Assembly (NCBI RefSeq): GCF_900460345.1
Contig: NZ_UHHW01000002.1
Span: forward strand, 1,426,001 to 1,490,000
Direction: 5' to 3'
Length of the DNA: 64,000 bases
DNA from: Trueperella pyogenes
GTDB lineage: Bacteria; Actinomycetota; Actinomycetes; Actinomycetales; Actinomycetaceae
In this document: positions 40,581 through 54,962 of the stretch, one piece after another
How positions within the stretch are numbered: the stretch's first letter is position 1
Layout: each line of letters starts with the position of its first letter
Program-made: the position numbers and the translations under genes
Notes under the pieces: generated by a model
Database searches by the model: none
Told to the model about the DNA's origin: nothing
Seen by the model: only the letters and a program-made list of their open reading frames with translations

Positions 40581-40681
40581 TGGAGGCTAAATTCATGTTT
40601 TATGTCGGGCGCTCGGCCTGCCAACAGCGCCCAGCTTCCTGACAGGGCGCCTGATTTACCCAGGGACCTGCCTCTCTCGGG

Positions 40682-40742
40682 CGGGCCTGCCGAGCACTAA
40701 GCTGCCCGGCGCTGTACTAATCTGCTGCAGATTAGTACAGCG
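40682..40742. repeat. Repeat with perfect inverted arms, copy B
   Basis: Arms CGCTGTACTAATCTGC (40710-40725) and GCAGATTAGTACAGCG (40727-40742) around one base, preceded by GGGCCTGCCGA and TAAGCTGC as in copy A 400 bp before. Could be a protein-binding palindrome or the remnant of a small element. Confidence 0.5.
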
Positions 40743-40924
40743 GCAAGCACTTTACTGCAGCTCCGTCGGGGTCTTTGAGCGCCGATAGGGCACCGCCGCA
40801 ACAACAGCCACTCAGTAATCTCGATCCCCACCGGCACGAAAAAGATTAATAGAGGATAAACAGGACAAAGACTTCAACGTCCACAAAGCTACACACCGGA
40901 CACATTGTTTTGTGTGGGTGTGGT

Positions 40925-40954
40925 TTGAGCCCTGACCTTGTGGTCAGGGCTCAA
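40925..40954 (-). terminator. rRNA operon terminator, copy 2
   Basis: Same 13-bp hairpin as in copy 1, just after 5S rRNA. Confidence 0.75.
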
Positions 40955-40964
40955 GTGGTTTGGG

Positions 40965-41082
40965 TGACGGCGGTGTCCTACTCTCCCACACCCTCGCGGG
41001 TGCAGTACCATCGGCGCTGGTGGGCTTAGCTTCCGGGTTCGGGATGGGACCGGGCGTTTCCCCACCGCTATTGCCACCGTCA
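40965..41082 (-). rRNA. rrf: 5S ribosomal RNA, copy 2
   Basis: Identical by eye to copy 1. Confidence 0.93.
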
Positions 41083-41217
41083 ACAATGTCAGGGCTATAC
41101 GCTATGTGTTTGACTGTCTGGGTGTGGTGGTCCAGGATTGTATAGTAGATGCGAGCAGTTACTTCCCCTGCCCCCCCTTTTTTTCCACCCAAGGGGGTAG
41201 AAAGAATGAGAGGGGTG

Positions 41218-44298
<3,081 letters not shown>

Positions 44299-44501
44299 AA
44301 AACCAAAAGATGCTCGCATCCACTATACAATTCTCAACCACCACACCAACACCACACACAAACCCACCACACAAGCAGGCCCACGCGCAGGCAGCCAAGG
44401 CGTTACCCCACACCCCAACAGCATGCCAACTCCAATGTTGCCAACCACTAAAAACCCCCACAACACTCATAACCACCACGATCACAAGCAAAACAGGAGC
44501 T

Positions 44502-46034
<1,533 letters not shown>

Positions 46035-46414
46035 AAAACCAAAACCAACCCCCACAAAAACAAGGGCCAGCCCCAATTCCAAATGAAAAGCAAGACAAAC
46101 AAGCTCAACAAAAAACCAAAAAACTGGCAAAAAACATCATGACCAACAAAAAGCCAGCCACAACAAACAACCAACCCAACCACAAAAGCCAGGCCAGCCA
46201 AAAAACACAACAAAAAAGCTGACACACTATTGAGATATCAAACAACACACCCACACAAGAAACCAGCCACACACACGCAACCAGCCCCTCAGGAGCAACC
46301 TCTCCAACCTACAGCACCCAACCACCAAAGTCAAAACCCGGCAACCAAACACCACAAACCAGAAAGACCAACACCAACCAGAACATCAAACCAACACCCC
46401 GGCGGCAAGAAAAA

Positions 46415-46444
46415 AATCTACACACCCACCACCCACACCGTCAA
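46415..46444 (-). promoter_or_regulatory. rRNA operon promoter, copy 2
   Basis: TTGACG and TAGATT with 18-bp spacing, as in copy 1. The leader 46035-46518 is otherwise without genes. Confidence 0.6.
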
Positions 46445-46518
46445 ACCACAACACCGTGCCACACCCCACACACCCCAAAACCCCACCACACCAACCAAAA
46501 ACCCACCCGTAACACACA

Positions 46519-46566
46519 ACACAGGCCTGGTGGGGCGGCGCCTATACCGCCCCACCAGGCCTGTGT
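46519..46566. terminator. Terminator hairpin after the malic enzyme gene
   Basis: 20-bp perfect stem (ACACAGGCCTGGTGGGGCGG and complement) with an 8-nt loop, 25 bp after the malic enzyme stop. It separates that gene from the rRNA promoter region downstream on the same strand. Confidence 0.75.
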
Positions 46567-46591
46567 GCTAGCGCAGAATCTACTTTCGCCC

Positions 46592-47983
46592 CTAGCCCTG
46601 GTTGGTCGAGAACTCCTCACGGATCGCAGCGGCCACTTTCTCCGCAAGATCTGGCGTGAAAACGCCCGGAATGATGAAGGCGTTATTTAGCTCGGTCGGC
46701 TCTACCGCATCCGCGATCGCGTTTGCCGTCACCACCAACATCTGGTCGGTGACCTCACTTGCCCGGACGTCAAGCATGCCGCGGAACAGGCCGGGGAAGG
46801 CGAGCACATTATTGATCTGGTTCGGGTAGTCCGAACGCCCTGTCGCCACGATCGCGGCATTCTTACCTGCCTCCCCCGGATCGACCTCGGGAGTGGGGTT
46901 AGCCAGTGCGAACACGATCGCGTCGTCGGCCATCGTCGCAATGTCGGCGCCAACGAGCAGATTACCTGCAGATACGCCGATGAAGACGTCGGCTCCCTTG
47001 AGCACCTCTTTGAGGTCGCCCTCCACCGCGCGCGGGTTAGTGTTAAGCGCCAGCCAGTTTCGGTCCGGATCGGCTTCTTCACGGAACGCGCCGAGCGCGC
47101 CCTCGCGCCCACATCCGATGATGTCGTAGGCCCCTTGGCTCTTGAGCAAACGGATGATCGCGTTGCCAGCCGCCCCCACGCCGGAGACCACGATCCGCAC
47201 ATCCTCGATCTTCTTGTTTACGACCTTCAGTGCGTTGATCAGCGCCGCCAGCACTACCACCGCGGTGCCGTGCTGATCGTCGTGGAACACGGGAATGTCG
47301 AGCTCATTGCGCAGCCTGCGCTCGATCTCAAAGCATCTTGGAGCGGAGATGTCCTCCAGATTGATGCCAGCAAACCCTGGGGCGAGCGCTTTGACGATCG
47401 AAATAATCTCTTCGGTGTCCCTGGTGTCCAGACAGATGGGCCACGCGTCCACGCCAGCAAAGTTCTTAAAAAGCGCGGCCTTACCTTCCATAACAGGCAT
47501 AGCGGCGAGCGGGCCGATGTCCCCCAACCCGAGCACGGCGGTGCCGTCCGTCACCACCGCCACGGTGTTGCGCTTAATGGTCAGCCGACGCGCTTCACTC
47601 GGTTCCTCGACAATCCGCTCGCAGATGGCAGCGACGCCTGGGGTGTAGATCTTCGACAGATCCTGGCGGGTCTTCAACGGCCGCTTGAGGGTGACTTCAA
47701 TCTTGCCGCCCAGATGAGCCTGGACGGTGGCGTCGTGGATGCCATGGACGATCACGCCGGAAATCTTCTGAAGCTTCTTACGGATCTTTTTCGCGTGGTC
47801 GAGATCGTGGGTCATACATGTGACATCGAAAAGGAGGTGCTCGTCGTCGGAATGCACCATATCGATGCCGGTAATCAGCGCGTCTTGGTAGCTGATTTCA
47901 TTGGTGATGCGTGGCACGGCGTGGTCGTCGTAAGGCACTTCGATTCTCAGTGTGACCGCGTAACTCGGTCGTGGCTTTGCCAT
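46592..47983 (-). CDS. Malic enzyme with N-terminal ACT-like domain
   Basis: Oxidative decarboxylation of malate to pyruvate. 463 residues: about 85 residues of an ACT-like regulatory domain, then the malic N-terminal domain (SKIYTPGVAAICERI, GDIGPLAAMPVMEGKAALFK, metal site EDISAPRCFEIE and HDDQHGTA) and the NAD-binding domain (VVSGVGAAGNAIIRLL). This short form without a phosphotransacetylase domain is common in actinobacteria. NAD or NADP preference cannot be read with certainty. Apparently monocistronic. Confidence 0.93.
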   Translation of the reverse strand: MAKPRPSYAVTLRIEVPYDDHAVPRITNEISYQDALITGIDMVHSDDEHLLFDVTCMTHDLDHAKKIRKKLQKISGVIVHGIHDATVQAHLGGKIEVTLKRPLKTRQDLSKIYTPGVAAICERIVEEPSEARRLTIKRNTVAVVTDGTAVLGLGDIGPLAAMPVMEGKAALFKNFAGVDAWPICLDTRDTEEIISIVKALAPGFAGINLEDISAPRCFEIERRLRNELDIPVFHDDQHGTAVVVLAALINALKVVNKKIEDVRIVVSGVGAAGNAIIRLLKSQGAYDIIGCGREGALGAFREEADPDRNWLALNTNPRAVEGDLKEVLKGADVFIGVSAGNLLVGADIATMADDAIVFALANPTPEVDPGEAGKNAAIVATGRSDYPNQINNVLAFPGLFRGMLDVRASEVTDQMLVVTANAIADAVEPTELNNAFIIPGVFTPDLAEKVAAAIREEFSTNQG

Positions 47984-48066
47984 AGTTTCCCTTTTCCCAT
48001 TGATATTTTTGGCTTTATTCTTGCAGGTTTCCCCGCGGCATGGGCGCGCGTTTCACCGTTGGAAAA

Positions 48067-48093
48067 CCCCGGCGGGTTTTTGTCCCACCGGGG
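48067..48093 (-). terminator. Terminator after gatB
   Basis: Stem CCCCGGTGGG / CCCGCCGGGG (one mismatch) with an A-rich loop, followed by TTTTCC on the minus strand, about 40 bp after the gatB stop. Confidence 0.7.
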
Positions 48094-48133
48094 TTTGACG
48101 ACGCCGTCGTAAGACTCGCCTTCACGGCGCAGC

Positions 48134-49627
48134 CTAAGCTCCGGCTCGCTCCATGATGAGCTCACGCACGCGTGCGGCGTCGGCTTGGCCGCGGGTAGCC
48201 TTCATCACCGCTCCGACGATCGCGCCGGCAGCCTGAACCTTGCCGGCCTTAATTTTCTCGAGCACGTCGGGGTTAGCAGCGAGGGCTTCGTCGACAGCGG
48301 CGCCGAGCGCGCCGTCGTCGGAAACCACCTCGAGGCCGCGCTTGGCCACGACCTGGGCGGGACTTCCCTCTCCAGCGAGCACCCCGTCGAGCGCCTGGCG
48401 CGCAAGCTTGTCAGTGAGCTTGCCGCCACGGACAAGGCGATCGAGTTCGGCGACGTCGGCCGCGCTCACCGGCACGTCGGCCAGAGCGAGATCGTTGTCC
48501 TTGGCGTAACGGGCGAGTTCGCCCATCCACCACTTGCGCGCACCAGCTGGGCTCGCACCGGCGTCCACAGAATCGCTGATGAAGTCCAGCGCATCGGCGT
48601 TGACGATGTCGCGCATTTCCATCTCGGACACGCCCCACTCGCCGAGTAGGCGCTTGCGCTTGGCCGCTGGTAGCTCGGGTAGCGAGGCGCGCAGCTCCTC
48701 GACCCACTCACGCGAGGGCGCGATGGGCACGAGGTCGGGCTCGGGGAAGTAGCGGTAGTCGTCGGCATCGGACTTGGGCCGGCCGGGCGACGTCGTCGAA
48801 TCGGCTTCCTGCCAGTGGCGCGTCTCCTGCAAGACGGCCTGACCTGCGGAAAGTACCGCCGCTTGGCGGCACATCTCGTACTCCACCGCGCGCGCAATTG
48901 CTCGGAAAGAATTGACGTTCTTCGTCTCGGTGCGGGTGCCGAGCGGCGCGTCGGCGCTGGGGCGCAGTGAAACGTTGACGTCGGCGCGCACATTGCCACG
49001 TTCCATGCGCGCCTCGGAGACGCCGATGGCGCGGGCGATGTCGCGGATGGTCTGGACGTACTTCGCGGCCACCTCCGGCGCACGGGCGCCGGCACCCTCG
49101 ATCGGCCGAGTGACAATTTCGAGTAGCGGCACGCCGGCGCGGTTGTAGTCGACCAGCGAGTGCGTCGCGCCCTGCAAGCGACCCTCGCCGCCCACGTGCG
49201 TGTTCTTACCCGCGTCTTCTTCGACGTGTGCGCGTTCGATAAGGACGCGGAAGGTCTCCCCGTCATCGAGCTCGAGATCGAGGTAGCCGTCGTAACAGAT
49301 TGGCTCGTCGGATTGGGAGGTCTGGAAGTTCTTCGACAGATCCGGATAGAAGTAGTTCTTGCGCGCGAACCGGCACGATTCGGCGATTTTGCAGTTGAGC
49401 GCCAAGCCGAGGCGGATAGCGTACTCGATCGCGGTCTTGTTGACCACGGGCAACGCTCCAGGCATGCCTAACGAGACTGGTGTGGTGTGCGTGTTGGGTT
49501 CGCCGCCGAACTCGTTGGGGGCGGCGTCGAACATCTTGGTCTTCGTCGAGAGCTCCACGTGAACCTCGAGGCCGAGAACCGGATCAAAGTTCTCGACGAC
49601 GTCCGCATACTCCATCAGTTCATCCAT
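48134..49627 (-). CDS. gatB: Asp-tRNA(Asn)/Glu-tRNA(Gln) amidotransferase subunit B
   Basis: Kinase and tRNA-binding subunit of GatCAB, which amidates mischarged Glu-tRNA(Gln) and/or Asp-tRNA(Asn). 497 residues from ATG 49627, which follows AGGGGAG and lies 2 bp after the gatA stop; an ATG 30 bp further up has no such site. Family segments [43 protein letters not shown] and [10 protein letters not shown] are all present, and the C-terminal YqeY-like tail is complete. Confidence 0.96.
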   Translation of the reverse strand: MDELMEYADVVENFDPVLGLEVHVELSTKTKMFDAAPNEFGGEPNTHTTPVSLGMPGALPVVNKTAIEYAIRLGLALNCKIAESCRFARKNYFYPDLSKNFQTSQSDEPICYDGYLDLELDDGETFRVLIERAHVEEDAGKNTHVGGEGRLQGATHSLVDYNRAGVPLLEIVTRPIEGAGARAPEVAAKYVQTIRDIARAIGVSEARMERGNVRADVNVSLRPSADAPLGTRTETKNVNSFRAIARAVEYEMCRQAAVLSAGQAVLQETRHWQEADSTTSPGRPKSDADDYRYFPEPDLVPIAPSREWVEELRASLPELPAAKRKRLLGEWGVSEMEMRDIVNADALDFISDSVDAGASPAGARKWWMGELARYAKDNDLALADVPVSAADVAELDRLVRGGKLTDKLARQALDGVLAGEGSPAQVVAKRGLEVVSDDGALGAAVDEALAANPDVLEKIKAGKVQAAGAIVGAVMKATRGQADAARVRELIMERAGA

Positions 49628-49629
49628 CT

Positions 49630-51126
49630 TTACTTCTCCCCTACTTCGATCGGGCATTCGCGGGCGGAAGGCTCAGTGACCGCCTCCACGATCGCCGCCA
49701 CCTTGTACATGCGCGCATCCTCATGGGCGGGCGCGATGATCTGGAAACCGACCGGAAGTCCCGCAGACAGACCCGCGGGAACGGACAGGGCAGGAACGCC
49801 CGCGAGATTAGCCGGGGTGGTGGTCATGTCGTTCATGTACATCGCCATGAGGTCGTCGCTCTTCTCGCCGAACTTGAAGGCGACAGTCGGAGCCGTGGGC
49901 GTGACCAGCACGTCCACCTGCTCGAATGCCGCCTCGAGGTCACGCTGGACGAGCGTGCGCACCTTGAGAGCCGAGCCGTAGAACTGGTCATACTGGCCCG
50001 AGCTGAGCGCGTACGTGCCGAGGATAATGCGGCGCTTGACCTCTGAGCCGAACATAGTGCCGCGAGTAGCGGCCATCATCGTCTCCGCGGTGACCGGGCC
50101 GGAGGTGGGCTCGACGCGGTTGCCGTAGCGCACGCCGTCGAAACGCGCTAGGTTCGAGGAGACCTCGGCCGGCATGATGAGATAGTAGGCCGCGATCGCC
50201 GAGTCGAAGGACGGGCAGGAGATCTCCACGACCTCCGCCCCGCGCGCCTCCAGCTTGGCTACGGTCTCCTTGAAAACGGCGAGTACACCGGGCTCGAACC
50301 CGTCTCCGGACATCTCCTTGACGACGCCGATGCGCAGGCCAGCCAGATCCTGTGCGGCAGCACCCGCGACGGCGGCGTCGTACAAACCGGTCGCCACCTG
50401 CGGCAGCGAGGTCGAGTCATGCGGGTCGTGACTGGAGAGGATCTCTTGGAGGGCGGCGGCGTCAGCGATCGTCCGCGCGCTCGGGCCCACCTGGTCGAGT
50501 GAGGAGGCCATGGCAACGACGCCGTAGCGCGACACGTTGCCGTACGTGGGCTTGGCGCCGACGGTACCCGTCACAGCACCGGGCTGGCGGATCGAGCCGC
50601 CGGTATCCGATCCGAGAGCCCACGGAACCATGTAGGCCGCCACCGCAGCAGCCGAACCGCCTCCCGAACCGCCGGGGATAAGGTTCTCCCCCCACGGATT
50701 CGTCGTCGGGCCGAAGGCCGAGTTCTCGGTCGACGAACCCATCGCGAACTCGTCCATGTTCGTGTGGCCGACGATCGGCAGGCGTGCAGCCTTGAGATTC
50801 TTCACCACCGTGGCGTCGTAAGGAGCGATCCAGCCCTCGAGCATCTTCGATCCACACGTGACAGGGGTGCCGATCTGGCAAATGTTGTCCTTAATCGCCA
50901 CCGGCACGCCGGCGAACGGCGGCAGCTCCTTGCCGTCCGCGCGATCGGCGTCGACGCCGCGTGCCACCTCCAGCGCGCCGTCGGGGTCAACGAAAAGGAA
51001 CGCGTTGAGGCGATCGTTTTCGGCCGCGATACGGTCAAGGCACGCCTGGGTCAGTTCGACCGAGGTGATCTCGCCAGCGCGCAGCATCTCAGCCAACTCA
51101 CAAGCGGATTTCTTCAGCAATTCCAT
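49630..51126 (-). CDS. gatA: Asp-tRNA(Asn)/Glu-tRNA(Gln) amidotransferase subunit A
   Basis: Glutaminase subunit of GatCAB. 498 residues. The amidase catalytic triad is visible as Lys79 (VAIKDNI), Ser154 (GGSGGGS) and Ser178 (GSDTGGSIR), at the positions usual for the family. It lies between gatC and gatB with 2-bp gaps on both sides, so the three subunits are made in step. Confidence 0.96.
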   Translation of the reverse strand: MELLKKSACELAEMLRAGEITSVELTQACLDRIAAENDRLNAFLFVDPDGALEVARGVDADRADGKELPPFAGVPVAIKDNICQIGTPVTCGSKMLEGWIAPYDATVVKNLKAARLPIVGHTNMDEFAMGSSTENSAFGPTTNPWGENLIPGGSGGGSAAAVAAYMVPWALGSDTGGSIRQPGAVTGTVGAKPTYGNVSRYGVVAMASSLDQVGPSARTIADAAALQEILSSHDPHDSTSLPQVATGLYDAAVAGAAAQDLAGLRIGVVKEMSGDGFEPGVLAVFKETVAKLEARGAEVVEISCPSFDSAIAAYYLIMPAEVSSNLARFDGVRYGNRVEPTSGPVTAETMMAATRGTMFGSEVKRRIILGTYALSSGQYDQFYGSALKVRTLVQRDLEAAFEQVDVLVTPTAPTVAFKFGEKSDDLMAMYMNDMTTTPANLAGVPALSVPAGLSAGLPVGFQIIAPAHEDARMYKVAAIVEAVTEPSARECPIEVGEK

Positions 51127-51128
51127 GA

Positions 51129-51428
51129 TTAGTCCTCCCCCAAAATCTGCGGGACGGCGAACTTGCCGTCCTCGTGGGCAGGCGCGGAAGCAAAGACCAG
51201 ATCGAGGTCGAGTTCCTCGTCCGTCACCACGTCCTCACGCCATACGTTCGTCAGCGGAATCGGGTGGGAGGTGGAAGGAGTATCAGAAGAGGCCACATCC
51301 GCCACCTTCGCCATTGCGTCCGAGATCATAGACAGCTCGCCAGCGAACTGCTCCGTCTCCTCATCTGTTAAAGAAATACGTGCGAGGTCCGCAAGGCGCG
51401 CGACCTCATCTTTAGAAAACTTCGACAT
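51129..51428 (-). CDS. gatC: Asp-tRNA(Asn)/Glu-tRNA(Gln) amidotransferase subunit C
   Basis: 99-residue stabilising subunit of GatCAB; typical start ([19 protein letters not shown]) and wrapped C-terminal tail with WREDVV. First gene of gatCAB. No Shine-Dalgarno precedes the ATG; instead a TAGACT -10 hexamer ends 6 nt before it, indicating leaderless translation. Confidence 0.94.
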   Translation of the reverse strand: MSKFSKDEVARLADLARISLTDEETEQFAGELSMISDAMAKVADVASSDTPSTSHPIPLTNVWREDVVTDEELDLDLVFASAPAHEDGKFAVPQILGED

Positions 51429-51434
51429 GGGGAA

Positions 51435-51456
51435 AGTCTATCCTGTTCGGTACTAT
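51435..51456. promoter_or_regulatory. Divergent leaderless promoters of gatCAB and the phospholipase D gene
   Basis: The intergenic region is only 34 bp. TAGACT (minus, 51435-51440) ends 6 nt before the gatC ATG and TACTAT (plus, 51451-51456) ends 6 nt before the ATG at 51463. Both transcripts should start at or next to the start codon. -35 elements are not obvious. Confidence 0.6.
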
Positions 51457-51462
51457 TAGCAC

Positions 51463-52722
51463 ATGTTACGCTTCCTGCGCCCTAATCGTAATACTCCCAA
51501 ACAGGTGCTCAAGTACAGCATCGCCGCCGCCTTGGCTGTCCAGATAGCGGCCGTTGGTGCCGTCATCGCGGTAGACGAACATCGCAAGAAGCGCAATCCT
51601 GCATCCACCAAGTTCCCCACGCTTCCGCCGCGTACCACCACGGTCTCCGGCTCCGATCTGACGGTCTATACCTTCGGCAAAGACCTGTACGCGGACATGC
51701 TCGAGGCCATCAACGGAGCTAAGGAACAGATCCTCTTCGAGACGTTCATCATGAAGGCCGACGACGTCGGCTACCAGTTCCGCGATGCCCTCATGCGCGC
51801 CGCCCAGCGTGGTGTCAAGGTCTACATCATTTTGGACACCTTCGGGAACCTCAATCAGGATCCGCGATTCAGGCAGTTCCCGCAGCACGAGAATGTGTAT
51901 ATGATCCACTTCCCCCTTATCCGCACCGGCATCTTCACCGGAAACGGCAAAGACCGCGGCTTCGACCATCGCAAGGTCATCGTGGTCGATCAGGAGATTG
52001 GCTTTGTGGGCGGGTACAACATCGGCAATTTATACGCCGACACCTGGCGCGACACGCATCTGCGGATCAAAGGCCCGTCCGTCTGGGAACTCGAAAACGC
52101 GTTCGTCGACATGTGGAACGTCTACCGCAGCGAGCACCTGCCCGAGCTTCCCGACCGCGGGCTCTCTCACTGGTCGTCAAAGATCATTGCCACGCAGAAC
52201 GTGCCCGCCTTCAAGTCTTATCCCGTGCGGGCATCCTACTTGGGAGCCATCGACCGCGCCCACCACCACGTCTACATCACGATGGGTTACTTCATTCCCG
52301 ACGCCGGCATCCTCCACTCGCTCACATCCGCGGCTCGCCGCGGGGTTGATGTGCGCGTGCTCATCCCCGAGTATTCGAACCACATCGTGGCCGACTGGGT
52401 GGGCAGACCCTATTACAAGGACCTGTTGCGCTCAGGCGTGCGAATCTTCCTGTACCGCGAGGCCATGATCCACGCTAAAACAATGACCGTGGATAGCATC
52501 TGGTCGACTGTCGGCACCACCAACATCGATCAGGTTTCGATGGGTGGAAACTTCGAGGTCAACGTCGAGGTCTTCGACCACCCGTTCGCGAGGATCATGG
52601 AGGAAATTTTCGCCATGGACCTGACCAACGCCCGCGAGCTCACCGCCCAGGAGTGGAATCAACGCAGCAGGCTCGCCCGCGTGGCCGAAAGGATTTTGCG
52701 ACCGCTGGCTCCGCTGCTGTAG
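51463..52722 (+). CDS. Phospholipase D-family protein, cardiolipin synthase-like
   Basis: 419 residues: an N-terminal membrane anchor (about residues 18-37) and two HKD motifs, His169-x-Lys171...Asp176 in DHRKVIVVDQE and His337-x-Lys339...Asp344 in IHAKTMTVD, each followed by the usual GG/GT-N segment. This is the bacterial ClsA/ClsB group, which joins two phosphatidylglycerols to cardiolipin. The single helix, rather than two, is closer to ClsB/YwiE-like proteins. Leaderless start; divergent from gatCAB. The gap 52723-52970 after it has no gene. Confidence 0.88.
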   Translation: MLRFLRPNRNTPKQVLKYSIAAALAVQIAAVGAVIAVDEHRKKRNPASTKFPTLPPRTTTVSGSDLTVYTFGKDLYADMLEAINGAKEQILFETFIMKADDVGYQFRDALMRAAQRGVKVYIILDTFGNLNQDPRFRQFPQHENVYMIHFPLIRTGIFTGNGKDRGFDHRKVIVVDQEIGFVGGYNIGNLYADTWRDTHLRIKGPSVWELENAFVDMWNVYRSEHLPELPDRGLSHWSSKIIATQNVPAFKSYPVRASYLGAIDRAHHHVYITMGYFIPDAGILHSLTSAARRGVDVRVLIPEYSNHIVADWVGRPYYKDLLRSGVRIFLYREAMIHAKTMTVDSIWSTVGTTNIDQVSMGGNFEVNVEVFDHPFARIMEEIFAMDLTNARELTAQEWNQRSRLARVAERILRPLAPLL

Positions 52723-52970
52723 AGGACTGCGCTGCTGTAAAGGCGGCATCAGGTAGGTAAAGCCGTTTCTCTGCTTTGCCAGTAACGCACGCGGTAGGCA
52801 CGCGCTGCCTTGCCCGCACGCTATCTGTTTCTTAGGCGGCTTTTGCCATTGCTTACTATCCATGAACTCACCGGCTGCACAACCGTTGAAAAACTTTTAA
52901 TATATACCGATTAATCACATCCTAATTTCGGACAACCTCATCCCTGAGAATGACTTTTTTGCAAAAACCC

Positions 52971-53029
52971 TTGTCAGACGCCCACCCAAAAGATTATGAT
53001 TTAGCTAACAAAATTTCACAATTTTGTTA
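52971..53029 (+). promoter_or_regulatory. Promoter and palindromic operator of the secreted protease gene
   Basis: TTGTCA (52971-52976) and TATGAT (52995-53000) with 18-bp spacing, followed at 53006-53029 by the palindrome TAACAAAATT-tcac-AATTTTGTTA, which would cover the start of transcription. The region is much richer in A/T than its surroundings. The arrangement suggests a repressor; its identity is unknown. Confidence 0.55.
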
Positions 53030-53069
53030 TTATACACAAATCGGACAAATAGATGGAGGGGGTCTATCT

Positions 53070-54950
53070 ATGAGCAAGTACGCCTACCGCACAATTGCTG
53101 CGGCATGCACCGGAGCCGGAGCACTTTTGTTCTCCGCGCTCGTCGCACAACCAGTGGCACTAGCTGCTGACGACAAGGACAGCCCAGTTCTTTCCGGAGA
53201 ATCAGTTCTTTCCGGAGAAGTGGTTGTCAAATACAAAGACGGCACCGAAGCCGCCGAAGCCATTGAAGGAACACAAAGCCCAGGGCAAGCCCACGAAAAC
53301 TTGCCCACAGAAGAGAAGGAGCGCATCAAAGAAGCCGTTCAAGATGAAGGCGCTGAGCTCACTGATGCCAAAGCGCACGCCGACGGCGCGGTGACAATCT
53401 CCCTTGACAAGAAACTGTCCGAAAGCGACATCAAATCTCTTGTCGGGAAACTAGAAGACAACAAAGACGTTGAATTTGTTGAGCCTGTTTACATTGCTCA
53501 GCCTTTCCAAGTCGATCGCAACGAAGTCGATCGGGGTAAGTACACCAGCTACCAGTGGAGTCTTCGTAACGGTATCGGCGGCATCAACGCTGATGAGGCG
53601 TGGCGCTTCAGCAAGGGCAAGGACGTGACAGTTGCGGTTCTTGATACCGGAATTGTCGATCATCCAGAATTCACAGGCAAACTCCTCCAAGGCGCAGACA
53701 TGATCTCCAGCAGCTTCCGTAGCCGCGACGGCGACGGGCGTGATATGGATCCACGCGATGAAGGCGATTGGATGCACGCATACGAATGCGGGTACTGGCC
53801 TAAGCAAGATCGCCCTTCGTCATGGCACGGTACCCATGTCTCTGGAATTGTGGGCGCAACCCAAGACGAACAAGGCATTGATGGCGTAGCTCCAGAGGCT
53901 AAGATCGTCCCAGTCCGAGTTCTTGGAAGATGTGGCGGCACCTCAACCGACATCGCCGATGGCATCACGTGGGCTTCTGGCGGTGACGTTCCAGGACTGG
54001 CACGCAACCAAAACCCAGCCAAGGTTATTAACCTCAGCCTCGGTGGCGAAGCTTACCAGTGCCCGCAGATCTACCAGAACGCCATTGATGCAGCGATTCA
54101 GCGGGGCGCGACCGTCGTCGTCGCTGCAGGAAACGAACATGCCAACGCCCAAGAGACCACTCCCGCTAACTGCCGTGGAGTGATCACCGTCGGAGCAACA
54201 GGTGCCCATGGTGAGCAGTCCGCCTACTCCAACTTCGGTGACGTCGTCGATCTGTCAGCTCCAGGAGGAAATGGTTCTCGACAAAACCAGATCCTCTCAG
54301 CGGGCAACATGTCGCGCACCACTCCAACTGAAGCAAATTACATATGGCAGCAGGGCACCTCTCAGGCGACGCCACATGTATCCGGTGTAGCAGCGCTCAT
54401 GCTCTCCAAATTCCCCCAGATGACGCCCGAGCAAGTACGTCAGTCACTTGTTAATTCAACAAAACCAGTGCAGTCCTGCCCACGAGGTGGATGTGGCCGA
54501 GGAATTCTTGACGCACCAGCAGCGCTCCAATACGCAAGTAGACTAGTCGGTCAGCCGCTGACCACCATAGACGAGGCTACCCGACCAACACAACCAGTCG
54601 ATGTTCCAGTAGCGCAACCAGACCCAACTCAGCCTGTTGACGTTCAACCAGCACCTCGCGATGAGCATCGTGCCGCGGAACGTGCGCGCATGAGTATCGA
54701 TAATTGGGTCTTAGATGCTGGTCAGTCAACGACCGTTCGCGGCATGGGCTTTGAACCAGGTGAGGAAGTAGTTGCCTATGTTGACAGCTTCTCCCGCCCA
54801 CTTGGCAGCTCATATGCCGACAGCCGGGGTGAGCTTCATGCGGAGTTTGCACCATCTCAGTCCTTGAAAGTGGGATACCATGTCATGTTCTTGAAGGGCA
54901 AGACCTCGGGCAAGGTAGCGGGCGCCCGCTTCTACTACTCGGGCAATTAA
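53070..54950 (+). CDS. Secreted subtilisin-family (S8) serine protease
   Basis: 626 residues: signal peptide (about 1-32), an I9-like propeptide (about 49-145), the S8 catalytic domain with Asp192 (VAVLDTGIVDHPEF), His253 (WHGTHVSGIVG), Asn355 (AAGNE) and Ser431 (GTSQATPHVSG), a Pro/Gln/Val linker near 535-560, and a C-terminal beta-domain of about 75 residues (TVRGMGFEPGEEVVAYVDS, GYHVMFLKGKTSG). No sortase motif, so it should be released or loosely wall-bound. I chose ATG 53070, which follows GGAGGGGG; a frame-open extension upstream to 52950 has neither signal peptide nor ribosome site. The next gene encodes a lipoprotein that resembles the propeptide. Confidence 0.92.
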   Translation: MSKYAYRTIAAACTGAGALLFSALVAQPVALAADDKDSPVLSGESVLSGEVVVKYKDGTEAAEAIEGTQSPGQAHENLPTEEKERIKEAVQDEGAELTDAKAHADGAVTISLDKKLSESDIKSLVGKLEDNKDVEFVEPVYIAQPFQVDRNEVDRGKYTSYQWSLRNGIGGINADEAWRFSKGKDVTVAVLDTGIVDHPEFTGKLLQGADMISSSFRSRDGDGRDMDPRDEGDWMHAYECGYWPKQDRPSSWHGTHVSGIVGATQDEQGIDGVAPEAKIVPVRVLGRCGGTSTDIADGITWASGGDVPGLARNQNPAKVINLSLGGEAYQCPQIYQNAIDAAIQRGATVVVAAGNEHANAQETTPANCRGVITVGATGAHGEQSAYSNFGDVVDLSAPGGNGSRQNQILSAGNMSRTTPTEANYIWQQGTSQATPHVSGVAALMLSKFPQMTPEQVRQSLVNSTKPVQSCPRGGCGRGILDAPAALQYASRLVGQPLTTIDEATRPTQPVDVPVAQPDPTQPVDVQPAPRDEHRAAERARMSIDNWVLDAGQSTTVRGMGFEPGEEVVAYVDSFSRPLGSSYADSRGELHAEFAPSQSLKVGYHVMFLKGKTSGKVAGARFYYSGN

Positions 54951-54962
54951 CAGAAATGCTGC

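Larger units (their letters stand above)
39881..40904. other. Gene-free kilobase with degenerate repeats
   Basis: No credible coding region on either strand. It contains two pairs of repeats (listed separately), and a run of about 100 bp before the second rRNA repeat with no recognisable content. The stop of the SLAC1 gene is followed by AGCAGCTAGCTGCT, a short palindrome without a U-run. Confidence 0.6.

Noticed and set aside
39881..40904. Insertion sequence between the rRNA operons
   Set aside because: No transposase remnant in any frame; only short repeats are present.
52950..53069. N-terminal extension of the protease to 52950
   Set aside because: Covers the AT-rich promoter and palindrome; the signal peptide and Shine-Dalgarno fit the ATG at 53070.
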